DNA of 64,000 bases from Lactobacillaceae bacterium L1_55_11 (GCA_029433155.1 JAQYTT010000001.1:558001-622000); one strand, 5' to 3'. Shown: positions 44,438 through 53,930, numbered from the stretch's first letter. The notes: generated from the sequence alone by a model not told the origin. Program-made: numbers and translations.

Positions 44438-44755
44438 TTAGTTGCGCTCCTTTTCTGTCATTAAAGTTATGATTTTTTTACTGAAGCCAGCGTTGGCAAT
44501 ACCGATTACACTGCGGTTAGCACCGACAGCCTGGCTGATTTCAGCCTTGGTAAAGCTCTGATTTAAAGGGATATGGTAAAAGGCACACTTGTCAGCCACC
44601 TTCTTAGCCTGACTGGCCCCACCATCGCTGGGGAAACACACCAGGGAAACCTGCCGCTTGCGAATCGCGGCCAGGGTCGGTCCAGTGCCTAGGACCAGCT
44701 TGCGAGCTCGCTGGGCCAGACCTAACAGTTGTAAGGCCGAATCTTTATTGGTCAC
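44438..44755 (-). CDS. ylxQ: L7Ae-family ribosomal-type protein YlxQ
   Basis: K-turn RNA-binding protein (105 aa) of the L7Ae family that sits in the nusA-infB operon of Firmicutes. It begins with a GTG codon and the sequence reads VTNKDSALQLLGLAQRARKL, then LAAIRKRQVSLVCFPSDGGASQAKKVADKC. The GTG at 44755 overlaps the ylxR stop by 11 bases and is preferred to the longer frame, whose first 33 residues are in the ylxR gene. Its role is thought to be in ribosome or RNase P biology. Confidence 0.9.
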   Translation of the reverse strand: MTNKDSALQLLGLAQRARKLVLGTGPTLAAIRKRQVSLVCFPSDGGASQAKKVADKCAFYHIPLNQSFTKAEISQAVGANRSVIGIANAGFSKKIITLMTEKERN

Positions 44756-45041
44756 CGAACAACTCCCGCCGGGCCTGCTGGTGTTCCACATAAGCCAGCA
44801 GTTCTTCATAGAAACTGGCTGGAATTGCAACACCAAAGGCCTTATCAAAGACATGCTTTTGCTGGGCAGTCTTGGCTACATCGGCATCGAGGCTGATATA
44901 GGCACCACGGCCGTTCTTCTTCCCAGTCGGATCTAAACTGACCTCGCCTTCCTTATTGCGGACGACGCGGACCAGGTCCTTTTTAGGAAACATCTCGCCA
45001 CTAACAATGTCTTTACGCATCGGAATCTTGCGTGGTTTCAT
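44745..45041 (-). CDS. ylxR: YlxR family RNA-binding/nucleoid protein
   Basis: Small basic protein (98 aa) with KIPMRKDIVSGEMFPKKDLVRVVR and the GRGAYISLD motif (about 44-52), which defines YlxR (RnpM). In Bacillus it is linked to RNase P and transcription. It lies 30 bases after nusA and overlaps ylxQ. The 98 residues match the family. Confidence 0.93.
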   Translation of the reverse strand: MKPRKIPMRKDIVSGEMFPKKDLVRVVRNKEGEVSLDPTGKKNGRGAYISLDADVAKTAQQKHVFDKAFGVAIPASFYEELLAYVEHQQARRELFGDQ

Positions 45042-45071
45042 GACTTCTCCCCCTCTAAATACTGGTCTCAG

Positions 45072-46331
45072 TTAGGCATCAACGTCCTTGTTTGCTGACT
45101 CAGCTTCGTTGGTATCATCCTGCTCGGCTGCATCTTCGGCTTCTTCCTGTTCTAACTCGGCCTCAGCCAAATCAGCTTCGTCAACCGCCAGTTCCTCAGC
45201 GTCAGCGACTTCATCTGCTAACTCATCGGTTTCGGCCACTTCGTCGGCGATTTCCTGTCCTTCTTCGGCCATGTTGTTCAAGAACTCATCAGCCTCACTC
45301 TCGGACTTAATGTCGACCTTAAAGCCGGTCAAACGGGCAGCAAGGCGGGCATTTTGACCCTTCTTACCGATGGCCAAGGATAGTTGGTCATCTGGCACAA
45401 TCACGGTCACCGCCCGGTCATTGTCCGGATCAAAGATGACATCAGTCACTTCAGCCGGATTCAAGGCGTTGGCAATGTATTGCGCCTCGTCTTCCACCCA
45501 CTCAACAATGTCCATGTGCTCGCCGCCAAGTTCGTTCACCACGCTTTGCACACGGCTACCACGCTGACCAACCAAGGCCCCGACTGGGTCCAAATCTGGG
45601 TCGTGGGTATAAACGGCAATCTTAGAGCGGTCACCGGCCTCACGGGCGATGCTAACAATTTCCACGGTACCATCATAAACCTCAGGTACTTCCTGTTCAA
45701 ACAGGCGTTTGACCAGGTCAGGGGCTGTCCGCGAAACAAAGATTTGAGGGCCCTTCAAGCTGTTATCAACCTTGGTCATCAAAACCTTAATCCGGTCGTG
45801 CATGCGGTAGTGCTCGTTAGGCATCTGATCCCCAGGCGCCATCACGGCCTCCTGGTCACCAGCTAGCATGACATAGAGGAAACGACGATCTTGCCGCTCA
45901 ACCTCACCGGTAATGATTTCATCCTCGTAGTCTTGGAAACGGTTATAGACCGCTTCACGGGTGGCTTCGCGCATCTTTTGCACAATCACCTGCTTAGCCG
46001 CTTGGGCGGCCATCCGACCAAAGTTCTCGGGCGTGACATCAAAGCGAATCTCATCACCGGGCTCATAAGCCTTATTGATTTCCAAGGCCTTGGTCAAAGG
46101 GATTTGAGTGTCATCATCCTCAAACTCATCATCGGGCACAACTTCTTTGACCTGCTTAATCGTCATCGTGCCCTTTTTATCATCAAAAGTGGCTTCAACG
46201 TTTTGTGCCGCATTGTACTGCTTCTTGTAGGCCGCCTTCAAGGCGTTTTCGAGGGCCTCAACGACCACGGAGCGGTCAATCCCACGTTCGGCCTCGAGGG
46301 CATCCAAGGCATCAACTAATTCTTTACTCAT
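45072..46331 (-). CDS. nusA: Transcription termination/antitermination factor NusA
   Basis: RNA-polymerase-binding factor for pausing, termination and rRNA antitermination. The 419-residue protein has the N-terminal RNAP domain (about 1-125), an S1 domain (about 135-200, beginning IITGEVERQDRRFLYV) and two KH domains (about 200-345) with GACVGxRGSRVQ-like ALVGQRGSRVQSV and LAIGKKGQNARLAARLTG. The last 75 residues are an acidic tail of Glu, Asp and Ala. Confidence 0.96.
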   Translation of the reverse strand: MSKELVDALDALEAERGIDRSVVVEALENALKAAYKKQYNAAQNVEATFDDKKGTMTIKQVKEVVPDDEFEDDDTQIPLTKALEINKAYEPGDEIRFDVTPENFGRMAAQAAKQVIVQKMREATREAVYNRFQDYEDEIITGEVERQDRRFLYVMLAGDQEAVMAPGDQMPNEHYRMHDRIKVLMTKVDNSLKGPQIFVSRTAPDLVKRLFEQEVPEVYDGTVEIVSIAREAGDRSKIAVYTHDPDLDPVGALVGQRGSRVQSVVNELGGEHMDIVEWVEDEAQYIANALNPAEVTDVIFDPDNDRAVTVIVPDDQLSLAIGKKGQNARLAARLTGFKVDIKSESEADEFLNNMAEEGQEIADEVAETDELADEVADAEELAVDEADLAEAELEQEEAEDAAEQDDTNEAESANKDVDA

Positions 46332-46356
46332 GTATCTTCTCCATTATCAACCTGCG

Positions 46357-46830
46357 TTAAAACTGAACATCCAAAACTGCCTTAGCAATCTGGTCATAGG
46401 TAAAGGGATGGGACTGGTCATCAACTTTTAATACTAGACCGGTTTCGTCCACCTGGTCGAGCTCACCTTGCCACTTCTTTTGACCATCCTGTGGTGCAAA
46501 GAGGGCCAGTTGAATTGGCTCACCAGCTTCTTTGGCCCACTCGTAATGCCACCGTTCCTTCAAGGGACGGTCAGCACCCGGTGAGCTAATATCTAGCATG
46601 TAGGCGCCTGGAATCGGATCCGGGTCGGCCTCATCTAAGACCTGGTTAACCGCCTGGGTAAAGGTGGTAATCATGTCCATCGTGATTGGCTCGTGGTTGG
46701 GCCGGTCGACCAAAATCGTCAACACCTTCTGGGCACCGCTATTGCCCAGGGTTAAATCCCAAAGCAAGAGTCCCTCTTGGTCAATGATTGGTTGAATTAG
46801 CGCACGCACTGTGTCAGTTTGTCTGCTCAT
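46357..46830 (-). CDS. rimP: Ribosome maturation factor RimP
   Basis: Needed for 30S maturation. The 157-residue protein has the typical N-terminal domain with LLLWDLTLGNSGAQKVLTILVD (about 20-41) and the AYMLDISSPGADRPLK motif (about 74-89). The ATG at 46830 is chosen because AGGAGGG precedes it with good spacing; the frame continues upstream through the leader terminator. First gene of the nusA operon. Confidence 0.95.
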   Translation of the reverse strand: MSRQTDTVRALIQPIIDQEGLLLWDLTLGNSGAQKVLTILVDRPNHEPITMDMITTFTQAVNQVLDEADPDPIPGAYMLDISSPGADRPLKERWHYEWAKEAGEPIQLALFAPQDGQKKWQGELDQVDETGLVLKVDDQSHPFTYDQIAKAVLDVQF

Positions 46831-46865
46831 CACACCCTCCTTAGACCTGTCGGTCTCTACTTCAT

Positions 46866-46898
46866 AAAAAATGAGCCGGCCGGTAGGCCCGCTCATTT
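46866..46898 (-). terminator. Intrinsic terminator in the leader of the rimP-nusA operon
   Basis: AATGAGC-GGGCC-TACC-GGCCGGCTCATT stem with a bulge, followed by TTTTTT on the minus strand. It lies between the operon promoter and rimP and so can act as an attenuator. A small TTTACA/TGTAAA hairpin (about 46897-46914) precedes it. Confidence 0.72.
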
Positions 46899-46927
46899 AC
46901 AACGTTCTGTAAATTAACTCAGTTATT

Positions 46928-46956
46928 ATCTTAGCCCAAATCCAGCCAAAATGCAA
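46928..46956 (-). promoter_or_regulatory. Promoter of the rimP-nusA operon
   Basis: TTGCAT (46951-46956), 17 bases, then TAAGAT (46928-46933) on the minus strand, placed downstream of the rpsN terminator and upstream of the leader terminator. Confidence 0.65.
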
Positions 46957-46979
46957 ACCAAGCCCGCCGTTGACCCAAA

Positions 46980-47008
46980 TAAAAAAATCACACGACTGTG
47001 TGATTTTA
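46980..47008 (-). terminator. Terminator after rpsN
   Basis: AAAATCACACAG-TCG-TGTGATTTT-type stem followed by T-run on the minus strand. Confidence 0.85.
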
Positions 47009-47027
47009 AATAGTAAACCTTAAATGC

Positions 47028-47297
47028 TTACCATGAAGCCTTGCGGACACCAGGGATTTGACCCTTGTGTGCCAACTGGCGGAAGTTCAAACGGGAAAGT
47101 CCAAACTCGCGCATGTAACCGTGAGGACGGCCATCAACCTGGTCACGGTTGTGCAAACGGACTGGTGAAGAGTCCTTAGGGAGCTTAGCCAAACCAATGT
47201 AGTCCCCTGCAGCCTTCAATTCGGCCCGCTTGTCAGCGTACTTAGCAACCATGGCTTCGCGCTGCTTAGCCTTGGCGATCTTTGACTTCTTAGCCAT
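47028..47297 (-). CDS. rpsN: 30S ribosomal protein S14, zinc-independent form
   Basis: The 89-residue form of S14 ([20 protein letters not shown], then a [20 protein letters not shown] segment near 63-82). It lacks the CxxC pairs of the zinc-binding short form, so it is the C-minus type. The start overlaps the rpmG stop by one base (TAATG), so both are translated together. Adjacent rpmG is also without zinc cysteines. Confidence 0.95.
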   Translation of the reverse strand: MAKKSKIAKAKQREAMVAKYADKRAELKAAGDYIGLAKLPKDSSPVRLHNRDQVDGRPHGYMREFGLSRLNFRQLAHKGQIPGVRKASW

Positions 47298-47446
47298 TAC
47301 TTCACCTCCTTAAAAGTGACAACCTTGCGAAGTTTTGGTGAGTACTTCTTCAACTCTAAACGGTCAGGCGTATTCCGACGGTTCTTGGACGTCAAGTAAA
47401 TACGCTCACCAGTTTCATCATTTCCTAAAACAACGTGGATACGCAT
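47297..47446 (-). CDS. rpmG: 50S ribosomal protein L33, zinc-independent form
   Basis: The 49-residue L33 begins [20 protein letters not shown] and ends [12 protein letters not shown]. The zinc-binding Cys pairs of the alternative L33 are missing. The ATG at 47446 is chosen because homologues begin there and a GAGGAGC ribosome site precedes it. Cotranscribed with rpsN. The pair resembles the zinc-sparing S14/L33 paralogues; no Zur operator is recognised. Confidence 0.94.
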   Translation of the reverse strand: MRIHVVLGNDETGERIYLTSKNRRNTPDRLELKKYSPKLRKVVTFKEVK

Positions 47447-47571
47447 AATCGTGCTCCTCAATTTAATAAAAATAGTTATTTGCTCGTCAATACAAAGACT
47501 CATTATACATAAATATTAAGCTTCTGTAAAGGAAATCCCGACTTTTATCGCGGATTCAAGCGGTTTTGAGC

Positions 47572-48477
47572 TTAAAACTGCTTTTCCAAGGGTGGAACCA
47601 CCTGCTTTTTACGGGAAACTACCCCGGGCAAGTCAATCACATCGTGGTCCAACTTCTTACCAAAGGCGGCTTCAATGGCCTCAGGGGCATCCCCCAGATA
47701 GATGGCCTTAGAGTTAGAATTCAAAATATCAGTGATGATAAAGAGGAAGTCTTCATAACCTTCAGACTTGATGGCTGCTTCCAGGCCAGCTTGGCGGGCC
47801 AAAACGGCATCAATGTCGACCGTGTTTACCTGACCAATCCTAAACTGGTGGCCGCCCATGTCAAAGGACTTCGCATCCCCATCCAAGAGCTGCTGATCAG
47901 TGCGGGTAGACAGGTCCGTACCAGCCTTCAGCATGTCAATTCCATAAGCGTTAATGTCATCAATGCCAGCCAAGGCAGCCAGTTCAGGCAGGGCCTGCCG
48001 GTCCCACTCAGTCGTGGTTGGGCTCTTTAGCAGCAAGGTATCTGAAATCAAACCAGAAGCCATCAGGCCGGCCAACTGGGGCGTTACGTCTAACTGGGCC
48101 TGCTTGAATTCATAATACAAAATCGTTGAAACCGAACCCCAAGGCTTGGCCACGATGTACAAAGGCGTAGCGTTCTTGAAGTTGAACTTGTGGTGGTCGT
48201 AGATATGGGTGACCTGCACCTCAGCCAGGTTATCGACTGACTGGGCCGCCTCGTTGTGGTCAACTAGGACGACCTGGTCGGTTTCGGCCTTGGTAATCAC
48301 GCGCAAAGGAGCCAACTTGAAATAGTCCAGCACGAACTGGGTTTCAGCATTGGGCTCTCCCTGGGCCACGGCCTCGGTATCACCGCCCTGCTGGTTAAGC
48401 AGGTAGCTCGCTGCAATCGCTGATGCAATTGTGTCAGTATCAGGGTTTTTATGACCAAAAACTTGAGTTGTTGCCAT
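47572..48477 (-). CDS. ppaC: Manganese-dependent inorganic pyrophosphatase (family II)
   Basis: Hydrolyses pyrophosphate, driving biosynthesis forward. The 301-residue DHH protein has VFGHKNPDTDTI (about 6-17), VDHNEAAQS (about 72-80) and the IYDHHKFNF motif (about 92-100), then a C-terminal DHHA2 domain ending in SRKKQVVPPLEKQF. The need for Mn suits the metal importer in this window. Monocistronic. Confidence 0.96.
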   Translation of the reverse strand: MATTQVFGHKNPDTDTIASAIAASYLLNQQGGDTEAVAQGEPNAETQFVLDYFKLAPLRVITKAETDQVVLVDHNEAAQSVDNLAEVQVTHIYDHHKFNFKNATPLYIVAKPWGSVSTILYYEFKQAQLDVTPQLAGLMASGLISDTLLLKSPTTTEWDRQALPELAALAGIDDINAYGIDMLKAGTDLSTRTDQQLLDGDAKSFDMGGHQFRIGQVNTVDIDAVLARQAGLEAAIKSEGYEDFLFIITDILNSNSKAIYLGDAPEAIEAAFGKKLDHDVIDLPGVVSRKKQVVPPLEKQF

Positions 48478-48544
48478 GAATTTTCTTCCTCACTTTATTC
48501 TGATTATTAGTGTGTCAATGGGACCAAGTACTTCGCTCCCTATT

Positions 48545-50983
48545 CTAGTCCTCTGGCTGTAAGTTTAAAACCTTCATCGTCAGCGGTTGGCCATCTTGGG
48601 CTACATCAACTAGGCTCTGGCCATTACTGGTCCGACTAGCGGGATGGTAGTCCTGGAGCTGGACTTCTTGGACCTGTTGACGGGCCGTTAGGATTGAAAC
48701 AGCCTGATCACGGGCCGTCAGGGCCACTGCAGCAGCCAAATAGTAGGTCACTGTCTTGCGCTGAGTGAAAATCTGAACACCCTTGTTGCCGCGCCGAGTG
48801 GTTGGTATTTCATCGACTGGGAAATACTTAAAGGCGCCGTTTTCAGCGACCACGGCCAGGTTTTTAACGGCCAGCGTGATGACCAGGGCAGTCACTACCC
48901 AGTCATCAGTTCCCAGGTTAATAGACTTGACCCCACTCGTCCGCGCACCAATGGTTGGCACCTCATCTAAGGCGTAGCGCAGAACCAGCCCTTGGTGGGT
49001 CAAGATGACTACCTGGCTGTCAGCCACCTGGGGTGCTAAGTTAACAGTCATTAGGCGGCTGTCATCTTTTTTAAGCTTAATCGCCACTGTGGACTTACGC
49101 TTATAGGTCTTAGTAATTAGGTCAGGCACCTGGGTTTGTTTAATGAAACCGTCATTGGTAGCCATCACGACTGGTTGAGGCGCTTCAACGTCGTCAACCA
49201 CTAGAACTTTGATAATAACTTCCCCGGGCTGCCAGTTAGACAGGGCCTGGGAGAGGTGCTCACCGGTGTCCTTCCAACGCATGTCGGGCAGTTCATAAAC
49301 TGGTCGGTAAACCACGTTACCTAAGTTGGTAAACATCAGAAGGTGCTGGGTCGTATTCAGGGTCGTCTCAAAGATGACTTCATCATCATCGCTGAGACCA
49401 TTTTCATCGGCCGAGGCCCGGTAAGAACGCAGGGAGGACCGCTTAAAGTAGCCACCTGCTGAAACCAAGACCCGGACATTTTCCTCTGGGATGGTAACGG
49501 CCGTGTCAATCACCAAGCTCTCGATTTGGTCTTCGATGACCGTCTTACGGGGGCTGGCAAAGCTCTTAGCCACCGCTTGAATTTCAGCACTGATTACCGC
49601 CTTTAAGGCCTCCTCGTCATGCAAAATCTCTTGCAGGTGGTCAATCTTGGCCTTAAGGTCAGCGTGTTCTTGTTGGAGCTGGGTCACATCGGTATTGGTT
49701 AGGCGGTAAAGCTGTAAGGTCACAATCGCTTCGGCCTGGACCTGGGTGAACTGGTACTGGTCCATCAGGTTTTGCATGGCATCTTTCCGGTTCTTGGAGG
49801 CCCGGATAGTGGCTACCACTTCATCCAGGATCGAAAGCATCCGAATCAAGCCTTCAACAATATGCTGGCGTTCCTGGGCCTTGGCCAGTTCGTAGGCCGA
49901 ACGCTTCAAAACCACTTCCTTACGGAAGTCTAAGAAGGCCTGCAGTCCAGATTTTAGGCTAACCAGGACCGGCCGCTGATCGTGGATGGCGACCATGTTG
50001 AAGTTGTAAGAGAGTTGCAGATCAGTCTTTTTAAAGAGATAGGTTAAAATACCCTGGGCATTCGCATCCCGGGCCAGTTCAATCACAATCGACATCCCCT
50101 CGCGGTCGGACTCATCCCGAACCTCGGTGATGCCGGCCACTTCCTTATTCAGCCGGATACCGTCGATTTTAGCCACTAAGTTAGACTTGACCACCTCATA
50201 AGGAATCTCAGTGATTTCAATTTGCTGCCGACCGGCCTTTAAAGGGGTGACCTCGGTCTTAGCCCGTACGGCAATCTTACCCCGACCGGTCTCATAGGCC
50301 TGTCGAATGCCATCCAAGCCCTGGACAATGCCACCAGTTGGAAAGTCGGGACCCTTTACGTAACGCATTAACTGGGCCAGGCTAGCATCGGGATGATTCA
50401 AGAGATAGACCAGGGCCCCGCTAATTTCTTTGAGGTTATGGGGCGGAATTTCAGTGGCATAGCCGGCCGAGATTCCAGTTGCGCCGTTGATAAAGAGATT
50501 AGGCAGGCGGGAAGGCAGGACCGTTGGTTCATAGGTCGTATCATCGAAGTTTAAGACCATATCGACAGTGTCTTGACCCAAATCGCGGAGAATCTCGTCT
50601 GCAATCTTGGACAAGCGTGACTCGGTGTAACGCATGGCAGCGGCCGGGTCATTGTCAATGGAGCCGTTGTTCCCGTTCATGTCAATCAGGGGCTCACGGA
50701 CCTTCCAATCCTGGGAAAGACGGACCATGGCCTCATAAATCGAAGAATCCCCGTGGGGGTGGAAATTTCCCATGACATTTCCGACTGACTTGGCCGATTT
50801 CCGGTAAGGATGGTCGTAGGTATTGCCATCCTGTTCCATCGCGTACAGAATCCGACGCTGAACCGGCTTAAGGCCGTCACGGATGTCCGGGAGGGCCCGC
50901 TCTTGAATAATATACTTAGAATAACGGCCAAAGCGTTCGCCCATCACCGTTTCTAATGATAATTCTGTAATCCGATCTGCCAT
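48545..50983 (-). CDS. parC: DNA topoisomerase IV subunit A
   Basis: Decatenates daughter chromosomes. The 812-residue protein has LPDIRDGLKPVQRRILYAM (about 31-49), the quinolone region HPHGDSSIYEAMVRLSQDW (about 75-93) with Ser and Glu at the usual sensitive positions, the catalytic Tyr in AMRYTESRLS (about 117) and a C-terminal beta-propeller. The lack of a GyrA box and the position next to parE support ParC and not GyrA. It begins about 35 bases after parE. Confidence 0.95.
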   Translation of the reverse strand: MADRITELSLETVMGERFGRYSKYIIQERALPDIRDGLKPVQRRILYAMEQDGNTYDHPYRKSAKSVGNVMGNFHPHGDSSIYEAMVRLSQDWKVREPLIDMNGNNGSIDNDPAAAMRYTESRLSKIADEILRDLGQDTVDMVLNFDDTTYEPTVLPSRLPNLFINGATGISAGYATEIPPHNLKEISGALVYLLNHPDASLAQLMRYVKGPDFPTGGIVQGLDGIRQAYETGRGKIAVRAKTEVTPLKAGRQQIEITEIPYEVVKSNLVAKIDGIRLNKEVAGITEVRDESDREGMSIVIELARDANAQGILTYLFKKTDLQLSYNFNMVAIHDQRPVLVSLKSGLQAFLDFRKEVVLKRSAYELAKAQERQHIVEGLIRMLSILDEVVATIRASKNRKDAMQNLMDQYQFTQVQAEAIVTLQLYRLTNTDVTQLQQEHADLKAKIDHLQEILHDEEALKAVISAEIQAVAKSFASPRKTVIEDQIESLVIDTAVTIPEENVRVLVSAGGYFKRSSLRSYRASADENGLSDDDEVIFETTLNTTQHLLMFTNLGNVVYRPVYELPDMRWKDTGEHLSQALSNWQPGEVIIKVLVVDDVEAPQPVVMATNDGFIKQTQVPDLITKTYKRKSTVAIKLKKDDSRLMTVNLAPQVADSQVVILTHQGLVLRYALDEVPTIGARTSGVKSINLGTDDWVVTALVITLAVKNLAVVAENGAFKYFPVDEIPTTRRGNKGVQIFTQRKTVTYYLAAAVALTARDQAVSILTARQQVQEVQLQDYHPASRTSNGQSLVDVAQDGQPLTMKVLNLQPED

Positions 50984-51017
50984 GAAGATCGTTGCCTACT
51001 TTCTCTAGTTAAACTCG

Positions 51018-53102
51018 TTAAAATAAATCAATGTTTTCACCAGGTTGGTCACCTGGTTTTGGGGCGACAATCGTTGTGGTCGTCCCCTCTTGGTCAGTTT
51101 GGGTCGCAGTTTTACCACCCTTGGCCTTGACAAAGGCGTCAGCCTGGCCACCATCACCATTGACGTTATCTAAGATGGAGCCATCTTCCGCCATGGAGAA
51201 TTCGACATTGGCTTCAATCCACTTACGCCGGGGATCGACCTTATCGCCCATCAGGGTAGTAATCCGCTTTTCGGCTAGGACTGCATCATCAATCTTAACC
51301 CGGATTAGGGTCCGAGAAGCTGGGTCCATGGTGGTTTCCCAGAGCAAATCGGCGTTCATCTCCCCCAACCCCTTAAAACGGGTTAGCTCGTACTGACCCT
51401 TACTCTCGCTCGTGATTTGGTCCAGCTCATCATTGGTCCAGGCAAACTTGTCCGGGGTTTTCTTGGAACGGTACTTAATCCGATAGAGCGGTGGCAGGGC
51501 AATGTAAACCTTGCCGGCCTCAATTAAGGGCCGCATGTACTTATAGAAGAAGGTCAGTAGCAGGGTTTGAATGTGGGCCCCATCATCATCGGCATCGGTC
51601 ATGATAATGACCTTGTTAAAGGCGGCATCATCAACCTTAAAATCAGGTCCGGCACCGGCACCAATGGCATAAATCAAGGTCGAAATCTCTTCATTTTTTA
51701 AAATATCGACCAGCTTAGCCTTTTGGGTGTTTAAGACCTTACCACGCAGGGGCAGGATGGCCTGGAACTTACGGTCCCGGCCCTGTTTAGCCGAACCGCC
51801 GGCCGAATCTCCCTCAACTAAGAAGAGTTCGTTTTTATCGGCATTCTTAGACTGAGCCGGGGCTAACTTACCAGATAGTAAGCGCTCCCGGGCACCCTTG
51901 CTCTTGCCACTCCGGCTTTCATCGCGGGCCTTGCGGGCGGCTTCCCGGGCTTCGCGGGCACGCAGTGCCTTGCGGACAATCTTTTGGCCAAAGTCCCCGT
52001 TCTCTAACAGGAAACGGGTCAGGGTCTCATTTACCACGGCATCGACGGCGCCCCGGGCTTCAGGCGTACCTAACTTGTCCTTGGTCTGTCCTTCAAACTG
52101 GAGTAGTTGTTCAGGAACGCGCAGCGAAATCACGGCAGACAGGCCTTCACGCACATCACTACCTTCTAAGTTCTTGTCCTTAGCTTTGAGCAAGTTCACC
52201 CGGCGGGCATACTCGTTAAAGGCCTTGGTCCAGGCGGAGCGGAAACCAACTTCATGGGTACCACCGTCCTGGGTGCGGACATTGTTAACAAAGGAAAGCA
52301 GGGTCTCAGAATAACCGTCGTTATACTGGGCCGCCACATCAATCAAAATGCCATCGTGAGAACCCTCAAAGGTCATGACTGGCCCCAAGTCTGCCTTGTC
52401 TTCGTTTAGAAAGGCCACAAAGGACTGCAAGCCGTGATCATAGTGGTAACTTTCCTGGCGGACTGGGTCAACCCGCTCGTCAGTCAGGATAAAGTTAACG
52501 CCACTCATCAAAAAGGCGGCTTCTCGCAGGCGCTCGGCCAGGGTGTCGTACTTAAAAATAGTCGTGGTAAAGACCTTGGGATCTGGCTTAAAGGCTAAGG
52601 TTGTCCCAGTTTTAGCCGAAGTCGTGCCCAGGTCATCTAAAGTGCCGACTGGCTGACCGCCGTTTTTAAAGGTTTCCCGCCAACGGTGCCCGTCACGGAC
52701 AATTTCAACCTGGAGGAATTCCGACAGGGCGTTAACCACTGAGGAACCAACCCCGTGCAGGCCACCTGAAGTGGCATAGCCACCCTGGCCAAACTTACCG
52801 CCGGCATGCAGGACCGTCAAAATTACTTCCGGCGTGGGCTTACCAGAAGCGTGCATGCTAACTGGCATACCCCGGCCAAAGTCTTGAACGGTCACCGAGT
52901 TATCAGCATGAATGGTTACCCGAATCTCATCGCCGTAGCCACCCAGGGCCTCATCAACGGCGTTGTCCACAATTTCATAGACCAGGTGGTGCAAACCACG
53001 GCCATCGGTAGAACCAATGTACATACCGGGCCGCTTGCGGACGGCCTCCAAGCCCTCTAAGATTTTAATTGAATCTGCATCGTAATGATTTTTCTCAGCC
53101 AC
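51018..53102 (-). CDS. parE: DNA topoisomerase IV subunit B
   Basis: ATPase subunit of topoisomerase IV. The 694-residue protein has the GHKL ATP site (EIVDNAVDEALGGYGD, about 44-59; GRGMPVSMH; GGLHGVGSSVVNAL, about 110-123) and the Toprim domain with LVEGDSAGGSAKQGRDR (about 424-440), PLRGKVLN and TDADDDGAHI. It is the first gene of the parE-parC operon and divergent from plsY. Confidence 0.96.
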   Translation of the reverse strand: MAEKNHYDADSIKILEGLEAVRKRPGMYIGSTDGRGLHHLVYEIVDNAVDEALGGYGDEIRVTIHADNSVTVQDFGRGMPVSMHASGKPTPEVILTVLHAGGKFGQGGYATSGGLHGVGSSVVNALSEFLQVEIVRDGHRWRETFKNGGQPVGTLDDLGTTSAKTGTTLAFKPDPKVFTTTIFKYDTLAERLREAAFLMSGVNFILTDERVDPVRQESYHYDHGLQSFVAFLNEDKADLGPVMTFEGSHDGILIDVAAQYNDGYSETLLSFVNNVRTQDGGTHEVGFRSAWTKAFNEYARRVNLLKAKDKNLEGSDVREGLSAVISLRVPEQLLQFEGQTKDKLGTPEARGAVDAVVNETLTRFLLENGDFGQKIVRKALRAREAREAARKARDESRSGKSKGARERLLSGKLAPAQSKNADKNELFLVEGDSAGGSAKQGRDRKFQAILPLRGKVLNTQKAKLVDILKNEEISTLIYAIGAGAGPDFKVDDAAFNKVIIMTDADDDGAHIQTLLLTFFYKYMRPLIEAGKVYIALPPLYRIKYRSKKTPDKFAWTNDELDQITSESKGQYELTRFKGLGEMNADLLWETTMDPASRTLIRVKIDDAVLAEKRITTLMGDKVDPRRKWIEANVEFSMAEDGSILDNVNGDGGQADAFVKAKGGKTATQTDQEGTTTTIVAPKPGDQPGENIDLF

Positions 53103-53295
53103 AGTTGTTTCCTTTAGTACTTGTACTCAGCAGCCAGTATCAGGCGGGCACGGCTTAGTTACCGCTTGGCCAAAATGCTGGCAATCTACTTAATAATAGT
53201 GGATAAGGTTCTTTCTGACAATAGCAAAATTCTAATTACCACCCGGCCCCTTGGTTAAGTGTGGTAGAATAGTTCCTGTTTTTGCGAGGTGCATA

Positions 53296-53916
53296 ATGCT
53301 TAAAATAATTATCATGCTTGTCCTCTCCTACTTACTGGGATCGCTAGTGCCTGGCTACTGGATTGGCAAGTATATTTACCACACAGATATTCGAACCGAA
53401 GGGTCCGGTAACATCGGCACAACCAATGCCTTCCGAATTCTAGGGCCAGTCCCCGGGGTTATCGTCTTAACCTTAGACCTGTTAAAGGGAACCCTGGCCG
53501 GCTTACTCCCCTACTTCTTCCACAGCAACATTAACCCAATGCTGATTGGTCTGGGCGCCATCTTGGGCCACACCTTCTCGATTTGGATTGGCTTTAAGGG
53601 TGGTAAGGCCGTAGCCACTTCCGCCGGGGTGCTTTTGGCCTATAACCCACCATTCTTCTTCATGGTAGCCGGGGTCTTTGTCCTAATGATGGCCCTCTTC
53701 TCCATGGTTTCGGTGGCTTCCCTGGTCGGCTTCTCCTTTGCCACGGTGATGTCAATCTTCTACTACCACGACCCGATCTTATCGGTCGTAGCGGTGGTCT
53801 TGACCATCTTTGTTTTCTACCGGCACCGCAACAATTTCAAGCGGATCTTTACCGGCACTGAAAGCCTGATTCCCTTTGGACTTTACTACTATTACAAACA
53901 CAAAAAAGACGCCTAA
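53296..53916 (+). CDS. plsY: Acyl-phosphate:glycerol-3-phosphate acyltransferase PlsY
   Basis: Membrane acyltransferase for the first step of phospholipid synthesis. The 206-residue protein has five hydrophobic segments and the three conserved loops: SGNIGTTNAFR (about 38-48), FKGGKAVATSAGVLL (about 98-112) and the late TGTESLIPFGL (about 189-199). The ATG at 53296 is chosen over an upstream in-frame start because GAGGT precedes it. An extended -10 (TGGTAGAAT) lies about 30 bases upstream. A terminator follows. Confidence 0.94.
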   Translation: MLKIIIMLVLSYLLGSLVPGYWIGKYIYHTDIRTEGSGNIGTTNAFRILGPVPGVIVLTLDLLKGTLAGLLPYFFHSNINPMLIGLGAILGHTFSIWIGFKGGKAVATSAGVLLAYNPPFFFMVAGVFVLMMALFSMVSVASLVGFSFATVMSIFYYHDPILSVVAVVLTIFVFYRHRNNFKRIFTGTESLIPFGLYYYYKHKKDA

Positions 53917-53930
53917 GGGCGTCTTTTTTT
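53902..53930. terminator. Bidirectional terminator between plsY and dtd
   Basis: AAAGACGCC/GGGCGTCTTT-type stem with A-run and T-run on the two sides serves both convergent genes. Confidence 0.9.

Noticed and set aside
45088-45357. Ser/Ala-rich frame opposite the acidic NusA tail
   Set aside because: It is the complement of Glu/Asp/Ala codons; not an independent gene.
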